DNA of 64,000 bases from VRUE01 sp963824215 (GTDB lineage Bacteria; Actinomycetota; Thermoleophilia; Solirubrobacterales; 70-9): positions 310,001-374,000 of the forward strand of contig CAWGOE010000004.1 in assembly GCA_963824215.1 (NCBI GenBank). Reading direction: 5' to 3'. A program made the translations under genes and the position numbers. Numbering within the stretch: the stretch's first letter is position 1; the number at the start of each line of letters is the position of its first letter. The notes under the pieces were generated by a model. It saw nothing but the letters and a program-made list of their open reading frames with translations, made no database searches and was not told the DNA's origin. This document shows positions 51,974 to 60,500 of this stretch, one piece after another.

Positions 51974-53187
51974 ATGGCGATCAGCGGGTCGGAGAGTCGG
52001 CGCGTCGACTCTGTGGCGGAGATCAGGGCAGCCCTCTCGGGCTCCCTTCGCGCGCGGCTACCGGAAGCTCGAGAAGGAGATCTTCGCCCGAGTCCGGGCG
52101 GTCTCGCCGGCGGACGTTCGAGCTCGATCCCGCCTACGTCGAGGGGCTCAGGGTGTCCGTGAACGACGCGATCGCCTACGTCATTGACGGGATCGAGGAG
52201 GGACGGGAGCCCGAACCGATCCCGCGCGCGGTGCGCGTGCAGGCCCGGCGAGCGGCCCACGTAGGGCTCCCCCTGGACACCATCCTGCGGCGCTACGCGA
52301 CCGGCGACCGCCTGATCACCGAGTTCGTCATGGACGAAGCAGACTCGTTGCCGTGGCCGGCGCTGCAGCAGATACTGCGCGCCCACGGCGCTCACGTCGA
52401 CCATCTGATGGCGATGACGGCGACGGAGTACACGCAGGAGGCGGAGCGGGTCCGGCAGAGCCCAACGCAGCGCCTCGGTGAGGGGGTGCGCAAGCTGCTT
52501 GCGGGAGAAGCGGCGCCGACGCACGAGCTCAACTACGACTTCTCCGCCTGGCACGTCGGCCTGCTCGCGACGGGGCGCGGCGCCGAGCACGCGGTGTCGA
52601 GCCTCGGTCGGGTTCTGCGGCTCGACACCCTCGTCGTTCCCGCCGGCGATGAGGGTGAGAGCGAGACAGTTTGGGCTTGGCTCGGCGGCCGCCAGCCGCC
52701 GAGCCTGGAGGAGATCATCGACGCCTGGCCGAACGGAGGGCTGGGCATCGCCTTCGGGGAGCCGCGACGGGGCCTCGATGGATGGCGGCAAACGCACCGC
52801 GAGGCCCAGGTCGCCTACCAGGTCCTTTCGCGCGGATCACTCGACTTGGTCAGGAGCCGCGACGTACTCGTGGTGGCGGCGGTCCTGCAGGACGAGACGA
52901 TCGCCACCGCTCTCACCGAAACCTACCTGGAGCCACTCGATGGTCGCGGCGACACCGGCGCGGTCCTACGCAAGACACTTCGTGCCTATTTCAGCGCTGG
53001 GCAGAACGCGGCGACCGCGGCGGCGGCCCTCGACGTGAACCGGCACACCGTCGAACGGCGGATCCGCAGCGTGGAGGAGAAGGTGGGGCAGCTGCTCGAC
53101 GATTGCCGGGCACAGCTCGAGGTCGCTCTCGCGATCGAGGAGATAAACAGTCGTACCCGTAGAGAACCACCTGCCCCGCGGAAATGA
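51974..53187 (+). pseudogene. PucR-type regulator with two N-terminal frame changes
   Basis: Homologous sequence is spread over three frames: MAISGSES...SLRARLPE from the ATG at 51974, then LEKEIFARVRAVSP (about 52070-52110), then FELDPAYVEGLRVSVNDAIA continuing to 53187. Both switches are equivalent to one extra base. The long last part (344 residues from GTG 52153) has a middle domain and the C-terminal PucR helix-turn-helix (LRAYFSAGQNAATAAAALDVNRHTVERRI). A shortened protein from GTG 52153 would keep the DNA-binding domain. PucR proteins regulate catabolic or secondary-metabolism genes. Confidence 0.7.
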
Positions 53188-53208
53188 ACGCTTTACGCAT
53201 GCAAGTGT

Positions 53209-53276
53209 GCCAATTTGGCGCAAAGGGTTACCTAAGGGGCTGCCACATTGGCATAAATATTCTCAATCCCTAATGC
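53209..53276 (+). promoter_or_regulatory. Promoter with paired GCCA-N3-TTGGC-like palindromes
   Basis: GCCAATTTGGC (53209-53219) and GCCACATTGGC (53242-53252) are similar palindromes with centres 33 bp apart, about three helical turns. The second overlaps a probable -35 (TTGGCA, 53248-53253), with a 17-bp spacer and -10 TAATGC (53271-53276). The remainder of the 283-bp gap to the regulator gene at 53471 is AT-richer than its surroundings and otherwise empty. A dimeric regulator could bind both sites. Confidence 0.5.
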
Positions 53277-53470
53277 TAATTTCTGCCGCTCAGTCCAAAG
53301 CCAGGGCGGGAGTCGCGGGGGCGCGACAACGGCGGGGGGGCATCAGATTGGGATCGAGTTCGGTAGTAGGGATCGGCCAAGGGGATGGGCACAGCACTTC
53401 CGCGAACCGGCGTGCCAATGCGGTACGGGTTGGCCATCGCAGACTCCGTCCGCAGCCCTCGCTGGGGGGG

Positions 53471-53977
53471 ATGACGCTCAAAGTCGCCTGGATTCCAGGG
53501 GGCAAGCTCGACCAGCCGGAGTGGGCAGCTGTTGGCAGGAGGTTCGGAACGGTCGCGCGCTGCAGTCAGTGGTGGATCGGAGACTGGATCCGCTACGGGA
53601 TCGCCGAGTGGGGCGAGAAATACTCAGAGGCCGCGCGGATTACCGGCTATGACCCGGGAACCCTGCGGAACATGGCTTGGGTCGCGAGCCAGTTCGATTT
53701 GTCACTACGCAATGACAACCTGAGCTGGAGTCACCACGCGCTGCTTGCTCCTCTTTCGCTCGACGACAAGAAGAGCTGGCTCGCTCGCGCCTCTGAGGAC
53801 CGGCTCTCGGTCTCGGATCTTCGCGCCGAGCTGAGGGGGACGTTGCGTCGCTCCAAAGACGCAGACGCGGACTCGGCGCAGGTGGGCGAGGCGCAAGGAG
53901 CGGAGGACGGCGTCCAGTGGAAGAACGTCACCTGCCCGCACTGCGGAAACGCGGTCCCGATAGCGGCTGAGGGCTAG
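53471..53977 (+). CDS. LmbU-like regulator with C-terminal zinc ribbon
   Basis: A 168-residue protein. Residues about 15-120 follow the pattern of the actinomycete LmbU family (SQWWIGDWIRYGIAEWGEKYSEAA, GYDPGTLRNMAWVASQFDLS, LSWSHHALLAPLSLDDKKSWLARA, LSVSDLRAELRG). LmbU itself controls lincomycin biosynthesis genes. Unlike LmbU it ends in an acidic linker and TCPHCGNAVPI, half of a zinc ribbon (one CxxC). It is the first gene of the probable polyketide operon; the next gene is 7 nt downstream. The start at 53471 follows a run of G. Confidence 0.7.
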   Translation: MTLKVAWIPGGKLDQPEWAAVGRRFGTVARCSQWWIGDWIRYGIAEWGEKYSEAARITGYDPGTLRNMAWVASQFDLSLRNDNLSWSHHALLAPLSLDDKKSWLARASEDRLSVSDLRAELRGTLRRSKDADADSAQVGEAQGAEDGVQWKNVTCPHCGNAVPIAAEG

Positions 53978-53984
53978 CCCGACG

Positions 53985-54533
53985 ATGAGTGACTCGACGA
54001 TCGTCCGCATCGCGCCCGGTACACCGAAGGAGATCGGGCGGAAGAACAGCATCCTGGCCATGATCGCCAGCCGTTCCGCCGGAGCCGATAGCCGCCTCAA
54101 CGCGTTCATGACGCTGGCTCGGCATCGGCAGCTCTTCCCGGTGTGGCTTCGTTTTTCCAGACAGCTGCTTCGGCGTGGCGCCCTGCCTCTTGTCGACACC
54201 GAGCTTCTGATCCTCCGCGTGGCGCACAACTGCGGGTCCGAGTACGAGTGGCGCCAGCACGTGGCGATGGCAGAGCGCGCGGGCTTGTCCAAGGAGCTGA
54301 TCGAGCGGGTGGCGGACGACGCGCCAGCGGACGGCTTCGACCCGCGTCAGGTCACTCTTCTGCAGGCCGCCGATGAGCTTCACCACGAGCGCTGCATCGC
54401 CGGTCCGACCTGGTCGCGGTTGAGCGAGTTCCTCTCCGATGTCCAGCTGATCGAGCTCTGCATGGTCGTGGGCCACTACGAGATGCTCGCGATGACGCTG
54501 AAGAGTCTCGGCGTCGCGCCAGATCCGGTGTGA
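53985..54533 (+). CDS. Carboxymuconolactone decarboxylase family (AhpD-like) protein
   Basis: A 182-residue helical protein with the CMD signature (LVDTELLILRVAHNCGSEYEWRQHVAMAERAGLS, about residues 68-101). It has one Cys where AhpD has a CxxC pair, so a disulfide reductase role is unlikely and a decarboxylase or lyase role is open. It sits between the LmbU-like regulator and the carboxyltransferase in a compact gene string, suggesting a role in polyketide or precursor metabolism. Confidence 0.8.
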   Translation: MSDSTIVRIAPGTPKEIGRKNSILAMIASRSAGADSRLNAFMTLARHRQLFPVWLRFSRQLLRRGALPLVDTELLILRVAHNCGSEYEWRQHVAMAERAGLSKELIERVADDAPADGFDPRQVTLLQAADELHHERCIAGPTWSRLSEFLSDVQLIELCMVVGHYEMLAMTLKSLGVAPDPV

Positions 54534-54544
54534 GCAGGAGCTAG

Positions 54545-55976
54545 ATGACGACCGCCGACGCCCCCGAGCTGCGTTCGCGCGACTGCGATTCTCAGCCCCG
54601 CCGGGAGGCTCGAAGGACTGTGCGATGCTGGCTCGCTGGAAGTGATCCGGGCGCAGGTCAGGTCGCGGGCGATGGGATCGCGCTCGCGCGCCGGGGATGG
54701 CGTCGTCGGCGCGGTTGGCCGGATCAACGGTCGCCCGGTGGCCTGCTACGCGCAGGACGCCGCCTACCTCGGGGGATCGTTGGGGGTTACTCAGGCGGAC
54801 ACGATCCAGCGCGTGTTGGAGACCGCGTCGCGATGGAGTCTGCCGGTGGTCAGCTTTGTCGAGTCCGGGGGCGCTCGAATGCATGAGGGAGCGGCGGCTC
54901 TGTACGCATACGGGCAGGTGTTTCGGCACAACGTCCTGCTTGCGGAGCGAGTCCCGCAGATCTCTGTGATCAGCGGTGTAGCTGCGGGGGGCGGGTGCTA
55001 CTCGCCCGCGCTCACCGATTTCGTCGTCATGGCGAAGAAGGGGTCGATGTTCCTTACTGGTCCGACAGTCGTGCGGGAGGTGATGGGCGAGGAGACCGGG
55101 ACCCAGGACCTTGGTGGGTACAGGGTGCACGAGCGAAATGGTGTCTGCCATCTCGTCGCTGGCAGCGAAGACTCGGCGATTGAGCACGCTCGAATGTTGC
55201 TCGGCTTCCTTCCCCAGCACGTGAACGGAGAGCTCCCGCTGATGCCGGCGATCGAGCCGGAGCGCCCTGATCCGGGCGCCAGCGTGCCCACCCGCACCCG
55301 CAGCGTCTATGACGTACGGGCAGTGATTGAGGGGATCCTCGATGCGGACTCGATGCTGGAGATAGCCCCCCGCTGGGCGCGCAGTATCGTCACCGCCTTC
55401 GCCCGTTTGAACGGTCGCCCGGTCGGGGTGATTGCCAACCAGCCCCGCTATCTCGGCGGCGTGCTCGACGTCGAGTCCTCGCAGAAGGGGGCGAGGTTCG
55501 TGAACCTCTGCAACAAGTTCGGACTCCCACTCGTCGTCCTCGTCGATACACCGGGCTTCATGCCCGGCATCAAGCAGGAGCAGGCGGGTGTGATCCGGTT
55601 CGGGGCGACCCTGGTCGAGGCGTTCGCGGGCGCCACCGTCCCGCGGGTGAGCGTCGTCCTTCGCAAGGCCTACGGCGGGGCCTTCATCGCGATGAACTCG
55701 AAGGGTCTGGGCGCGGATCTGGTGTTCGCCTGGCCGAACGCGGAGATAGGGATTATGGGCGCCGACTCGGCGATCAGGATCATCCATCGCAAGGTCCTCG
55801 ACGCGGCACCCGACCCACACGCCGAGCAGCACGCGCTCGCTGCCGCGTACGCCGACGAGCATCTCGGCGCCGCCGCAGCGGCGGAATCCGGCGTCATCGA
55901 CGAAGTGATCGAGCCACAGGAGACGAGGCAGCGTTTGATCGGGGCCATCGAGGCCGCTTCCGAGTCGCGTCTCTAA
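54545..55976 (+). CDS. Acyl-CoA carboxylase carboxyltransferase subunit (frame change near start)
   Basis: The large frame from GTG 54642 (444 residues) holds both crotonase-like halves of an AccD/PccB subunit (FVESGGARMHEG, SGVAAGGGCYSPAL; PGFMPGIKQEQAGVIRFGA, KAYGGAFIAMNSKGLGAD). It transfers CO2 from carboxybiotin to acetyl- or propionyl-CoA. Family-like sequence continues upstream of the GTG (LSPAGRLEGLCDAGSLEV) without a start. The ATG at 54545, with GGAG 4 nt before it, opens MTTADAPELRSR in the neighbouring frame. A single-base insertion near 54582 would explain this. No biotin carboxylase is visible. Confidence 0.82.
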
Positions 55977-55985
55977 GACCCCCAA

Positions 55986-56816
55986 GTGGCGGGCGGTGCG
56001 CTATACGCGGTGAGTGACCTACATGTCGATCATCGCCAGAACCGCGCAGTGGTTGAAAGCATCGAACCCGACAGCTGCGACGATTGGCTGATCGTCTGTG
56101 GCGACGTGGCCGACTCACCGTCCGCCGTGGAGTGGGCGCTACGCCTCTTCCGCGACCGTTTCAGCCAGGTCATCTGGGTGCCGGGCAACCACGAGCTGCT
56201 CACGCATCGCGGCGATGTGCTCAAGGGCGAGGACCGTTACCGTCACCTGGTCGCCCTCTGCCGGGAGCTGGGTGTTTTGACGCCGGAGGACCCGTATCCG
56301 GTCTGGGACGGAGCCGAGGGGCCACTGACGGTTACTCCGATGTTCCTGCTCTACGACTACAGCTTTGGACTGAGCGGGGGCATGACGGCGGAGGAGGCGC
56401 TGAAGTCCGCTTACGATGCCGGCGTCGTTTGCGTCGACGAGTTCCTGCTCGATCCGGCTCCCTATCCTAGTCGCCAGGCTTGGTGCAAGGACAGGGTCGA
56501 TGAGACCGAACGGCGGTTGAGCACGATCCGCGGGCGAACGATCCTCGTCAATCACTTTCCGCTCCTCTCCGCTCCCACCGAGGTCCTCCGCCACCCCGAG
56601 TTCGCGCAGTGGTGCGGAACGACGCTGACCGCGGACTGGCATCTGCGCTTCCGGGCTGCCGCCGTCGTCTACGGCCATCTCCACATCCCGCGCACGACTT
56701 GGCATGACGGCGTCCGCTTCGAGGAGGTGTCGCTCGGCTATCCACGCGAGCGGGCCTCTCATGGATCGGCTTCCTTCCAGCTGCGGCGAATCGTGCCGGG
56801 GCCCTCGCATGTTTGA
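55986..56816 (+). CDS. Metallophosphoesterase, PptH-like
   Basis: A 276-residue calcineurin-type phosphoesterase with all metal motifs: DLHVDH (residue about 11), GDVAD (about 39), GNHE (about 66), NHFPLL (about 189) and GHLHIPRT (about 231). In mycobacteria the adjacent pair Rv2795c (PptH) and Rv2794c (PptT) remove and add phosphopantetheine on carrier proteins. The same gene pairing here, with an 8-nt overlap into the PPTase gene, supports a phosphopantetheinyl hydrolase role by context. Confidence 0.85.
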   Translation: MAGGALYAVSDLHVDHRQNRAVVESIEPDSCDDWLIVCGDVADSPSAVEWALRLFRDRFSQVIWVPGNHELLTHRGDVLKGEDRYRHLVALCRELGVLTPEDPYPVWDGAEGPLTVTPMFLLYDYSFGLSGGMTAEEALKSAYDAGVVCVDEFLLDPAPYPSRQAWCKDRVDETERRLSTIRGRTILVNHFPLLSAPTEVLRHPEFAQWCGTTLTADWHLRFRAAAVVYGHLHIPRTTWHDGVRFEEVSLGYPRERASHGSASFQLRRIVPGPSHV

Positions 56817-57498
56817 GCGGATCCTGCCGGACTCGGTGGCGGTCTCGGCGACGCGTGAGGACGAGGCCGGCGACGATCTCTTTCCCGAGGAGGCCGAGCA
56901 GATCGCGAACGCCGTGCCGGCGCGGCGTCGTGAGTTCGCGACTGGTCGAGCCTGCGCGCGCTCGGCGCTCGCCAAGCTCGGCATCCCGCCCGTGGCGATC
57001 CCGACCGGGCCGCGCGGCGCCCCGCAGTGGCCCGCCGGAATCGTCGGCAGCATCACCCACTGTCAGGGCTGCAGGGCCGGCGCGGTGGCCCGTACCGCCG
57101 ACCTGTGCACCGTTGGGATCGACGCCGAGCCGAACGAGCCCCTTCCCGAAGGCCTTCTCCCCGACATCGCCCTGCCGCCGGAGCGTGAAGCGATTGCTGG
57201 GCTGATGGCGAACAATCCCGCGGTGAGCTGGGACAGGTTGCTGTTCTGCATCAAGGAGTCGGTCTATAAGGCTTGGTTCCCACTGACCGAGCGCTGGCTC
57301 GGCTTCGAAGACGCGATGGTCTCCGTCGACGCCCCTCGTGGGCGCTTCGCGGCGCGGCTGCTGGTGCCTGGACCGAGCTCGGAAGGGCGGGAGCTCACCG
57401 TGTTCGCCGGCAGCTGGCTAGCCGAGGACGGGCTTCTGCTGGCGGCGATCGCGATGCCGGCGGGAGACGACAAGGTGGCGGCCTCCGGCTCTTGTTGA
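56809..57498 (+). CDS. 4'-phosphopantetheinyl transferase (PptT/EntD-type)
   Basis: A 229-residue PPTase. Motifs are RGAPQWPAGIVGSITHC (about 66-82), VGIDAEPNEPL with the Mg-binding Asp (about 103) and FCIKESVYKAW (about 147), all in EntD/PptT order. It activates ACP domains by attaching phosphopantetheine from CoA and is needed for the polyketide synthase encoded next. The ATG at 56809 overlaps the phosphoesterase stop. Confidence 0.92.
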   Translation: MFERILPDSVAVSATREDEAGDDLFPEEAEQIANAVPARRREFATGRACARSALAKLGIPPVAIPTGPRGAPQWPAGIVGSITHCQGCRAGAVARTADLCTVGIDAEPNEPLPEGLLPDIALPPEREAIAGLMANNPAVSWDRLLFCIKESVYKAWFPLTERWLGFEDAMVSVDAPRGRFAARLLVPGPSSEGRELTVFAGSWLAEDGLLLAAIAMPAGDDKVAASGSC

Positions 57499-57674
57499 AG
57501 CGACGTAGTGCGGAATTTGACCGAGCTTCGGCGCCGCCATACGGTCCGCTGCTCATATCGCAAGCCAGCCGCTGCCAGGGAGGCGCGAGTCGTGAGCAAG
57601 GCTTCGAACCGCCCGGTCACTACGTGTGATCCCAGGGCAGTCGCAACATCTCCAATGAGGAAGGTTGGGACGCG

Positions 57675-60500
57675 GTGACCGCGACTGAGGTCGAGTCGAT
57701 CGCGGTCGTCGGCATCTCGTGCCGTCTGCCGGGAGCGCCGGGTCCGTCCGCGCTCTGGCGCCTCCTCGCAGATGGCGAAGACGCGATCGTGGAGATGCCG
57801 TCCGAGCGCCATGAGATGGCCGGCCTCGCCCCGGATGCGGCCGCCGATCAGCCTCCCGGCTCCCGGCTCGGCGGGTTCCTCGAGGACGTGGACCGTTTCG
57901 ATGCCGCCTTCTTCGGCATCGGCCCCCGTGAGGCCGCCGCGATGGACCCCCGGCAGCGGCTCGTGCTCGAACTCGGCTGGGAGGCGTTGGAGGACGCGGG
58001 CGTCAGGCCGAGCGACGTCGGGGGTGCGCCGGTTGGCGTCTTCCTTGGCGCAATTGCAGACGATTATTCGCAGATCGCGGATCGTTGGGGTGCGGAGGCG
58101 GTCGACAGGCACACCCTCACCGGCCTGCACCGAAGCCTGATCGCGAACCGGCTGTCCTACGCCCTCGGCTTCACCGGTCCCAGCCTCACCGTGGACACCG
58201 CGCAGGCCTCCTCGCTGGTTGCGGTTCACCTGGCGTGCGAAAGCCTGCTCCGGGGCGATTCGGCCCTGGCGATGGCGGGCGGAATCCACCTGAACCTCGA
58301 TCCCCGCAAGGCCGTGGAAGCGGAGAGGTTCGGGGGCCTCTCTCCCGACGGGCGCTGCCACACCTTCGATGCGCGTGCCAACGGCTACGTTCGAGGCGAG
58401 GGAGCCGGCGTCGTCCTGCTCAAGCCGCTGACAGCGGCACGGGCCGATGGAGACAACGTCTACTGCGTGATCCGCGGCAGCGCGATGAACCACGACGGCG
58501 CCAGTCCCGGGCTGACCGTCCCCGCGGTGAAGGCGCAGGAAGCCGTCCTGCGGGAGGCGATGGGGCGGGCGGGAGTTCATGGGTCCGATCTCCAGTACGT
58601 CGAGCTTCACGGCAGCGGGACGCCGGTCGGCGACCCGATCGAGGCGGAGGCGCTCGGGGCGGTGCTCGGCGGCGGGCGTTCGGACCGCGATCGCCTGCGG
58701 GTGGGGTCGGTCAAGACGAACGTCGGGCATCTCGAGGGCGCCGGCGGGATCGCTGGCCTGATCAAGGTCGCCCTCGCGATCAGGCAACAGCAGCTTCCCC
58801 CCAGCCTGAACTTCGAGAGCGAGAACCCGCAGATCCCCCTCGCGCAACTGCGCCTGCGGGTTCAGCAGTCCTTGGAGGACTGGCCGCGGGATGATCACCC
58901 GCTCGTCGCAGGGGTCAGCTCGTTCGGGGTGGGGGGAACGAACTGTCATGTCGTCCTGGCGGAGGACCGCCGTGAGGACGACGGCGCGAACGGGAGCGAC
59001 CTTCCACCAGCGCAACCCCCGGCTCCCCCTCTGCTCGTGCCGCTCTCGGCGAAGACCCCGGATGCGCTGCGAGAGGCGGCCGGTCGCCTCGCCGCCCAGA
59101 TCGAGCAGAACCCGGACCTGGGGCTCACGGATATCGCGTACTCCCTCGCCGTCACCCGCGACTCCTTCGCCGAGCGCGCGGTCGCGACCGGCGGCGATCG
59201 CAAGGAGCTGAGCGCGGCGCTCTCCTCGCTGGCGGCGGGAGGGCAGAGCCCATCCGTGGCCACCGGCACGGCGCGATCGGACCGCGATCCCGTCTTCCTC
59301 TTTCCTGGGCAGGGCTCGCAGTGGCGGGGGATGGCGCTGGAGCTCGCCGATCGGGCTCCCGCCTTCGAGCGCAGCCTGCTTGCCTGCGAAGAGGCTCTCG
59401 CCCCGCACGTCGACTTCTCCCTGCGCGACGTCCTGGCCGGCGCCGACGGTGCTCCATCACTGGAGCGGATCGAGGTGGTACAGCCGGCTCTCTTCGCGGT
59501 GACGGTCTCCCTCGCGCGGCTGTGGCTCGCCAGCGGGGTGCGGCCGGCGGCGGTTGCCGGCCATTCTCAGGGAGAGGTGGCCGCAGCCCACATAGCAGGG
59601 GGCCTCTCGCTCGAGGATGCGACGCGCCTCGCTGCCGTGCGGGGCCAGATCATCTCCTCCCTGGCCGGCAAGGGCGGAATGGTCTCGCTTGCTCTTCCCC
59701 CGGAGGCGCTGGCGGCCTACCTAGAGCCCTACGGGGACCGGATCGAGGTCGCGGCGCAGAACGGCCCCCGGGCCGCGGTTGTCTCAGGCGACCGCGAGGC
59801 GCTCGACGACCTGCTCGCGCGTTGCGCGACCGAGGACGTGCGGGCGCGCGAGGTTCCCGCGGCGATCCCGTCCCACTCCGCCTACGTGGAGGGCCTGCGC
59901 CAGCAGGTTCTCGACGCCTTCGCGGACCTCTCCCCGCGGACGGCTGAGGTTCCCTTCCACTCGACGGTAACCGGTGAGGTGCTCGACACCGCCGAGCTCG
60001 GCGCCGAGTACTGGTACCGCAATTTGCGCGAGACGGTTCGCTTCGAGACGGTGACCCGCAACCTGCTCGCGGAAGGGCACCGAGTCCTGGTCGAGATCAG
60101 CCCCCACCCGGTTCTCCCCTTCGCCGTGGGGGAAACGATCGACGACGCCCTTCCCGAGCCCGACGAGGCCGTGCTGCTGCCGACGCTGCGCCGCGAAGAG
60201 GGCGGCCCCGAGCGCTTTGCCCTTTCCCTGGCCGCCGCGAGCGCAGCTGGCGCGAAGCTCGACTGGGAGGCCCTCTTCGAGGGGACCGGCGCCCGCAGGG
60301 CCCCGCTGCCCACCTACCCCTTCCAACGTAAGCGCTTCTGGCTCGATCGCTCGGCGGGCGGCGCAGCTCGCTCGGCGCCGCGCCCGGCGGAGGCGGGCGG
60401 CGACGCCGACCCGCGGCCGGACGAGAGCCATCCCGACGTCGGCGGAGAAGCTCATCCCCCGACCTGCTCGGCGGGGGCTTCGAGGCTGTCCTGGATTTGA
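57675..60500 (+). CDS. Modular type I polyketide synthase, KSQ-AT loading module
   Basis: A GTG-started frame of 941 residues. The ketosynthase-like domain (about 8-430) has DTAQASS where extending KS domains have DTACSSS; the Gln codon CAG is at 58203-58205. This Cys-to-Gln change defines KSQ decarboxylases that make the starter from malonyl- or methylmalonyl-ACP. The His motifs (ELHGSGTPVGDP, KTNVGHLEG) are present. The acyltransferase (about 535-830) has GHSQGE; its specificity segment reads IPSHS, neither HAFH nor YASH. The linker ends with PTYPFQRKRFW. The ACP follows in another frame (see next entry). Confidence 0.88.
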   Translation: MTATEVESIAVVGISCRLPGAPGPSALWRLLADGEDAIVEMPSERHEMAGLAPDAAADQPPGSRLGGFLEDVDRFDAAFFGIGPREAAAMDPRQRLVLELGWEALEDAGVRPSDVGGAPVGVFLGAIADDYSQIADRWGAEAVDRHTLTGLHRSLIANRLSYALGFTGPSLTVDTAQASSLVAVHLACESLLRGDSALAMAGGIHLNLDPRKAVEAERFGGLSPDGRCHTFDARANGYVRGEGAGVVLLKPLTAARADGDNVYCVIRGSAMNHDGASPGLTVPAVKAQEAVLREAMGRAGVHGSDLQYVELHGSGTPVGDPIEAEALGAVLGGGRSDRDRLRVGSVKTNVGHLEGAGGIAGLIKVALAIRQQQLPPSLNFESENPQIPLAQLRLRVQQSLEDWPRDDHPLVAGVSSFGVGGTNCHVVLAEDRREDDGANGSDLPPAQPPAPPLLVPLSAKTPDALREAAGRLAAQIEQNPDLGLTDIAYSLAVTRDSFAERAVATGGDRKELSAALSSLAAGGQSPSVATGTARSDRDPVFLFPGQGSQWRGMALELADRAPAFERSLLACEEALAPHVDFSLRDVLAGADGAPSLERIEVVQPALFAVTVSLARLWLASGVRPAAVAGHSQGEVAAAHIAGGLSLEDATRLAAVRGQIISSLAGKGGMVSLALPPEALAAYLEPYGDRIEVAAQNGPRAAVVSGDREALDDLLARCATEDVRAREVPAAIPSHSAYVEGLRQQVLDAFADLSPRTAEVPFHSTVTGEVLDTAELGAEYWYRNLRETVRFETVTRNLLAEGHRVLVEISPHPVLPFAVGETIDDALPEPDEAVLLPTLRREEGGPERFALSLAAASAAGAKLDWEALFEGTGARRAPLPTYPFQRKRFWLDRSAGGAARSAPRPAEAGGDADPRPDESHPDVGGEAHPPTCSAGASRLSWI

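Noticed and set aside
53928..55985. A 685-codon minus-strand open frame
   Set aside because: It covers the opposite strand of the CMD and carboxyltransferase genes, which carry clear motifs; its translation is Arg/Gly/His-rich without domains.
57264..59408. A 714-codon minus-strand open frame
   Set aside because: It is a shadow of the PPTase and KSQ domains; no recognisable domain.
60456..60500. Programmed ribosomal frameshift joining the KSQ-AT to the ACP
   Set aside because: A C5 run alone is not a known slippery site with a stimulatory structure; a one-base sequence error or mutation is simpler.
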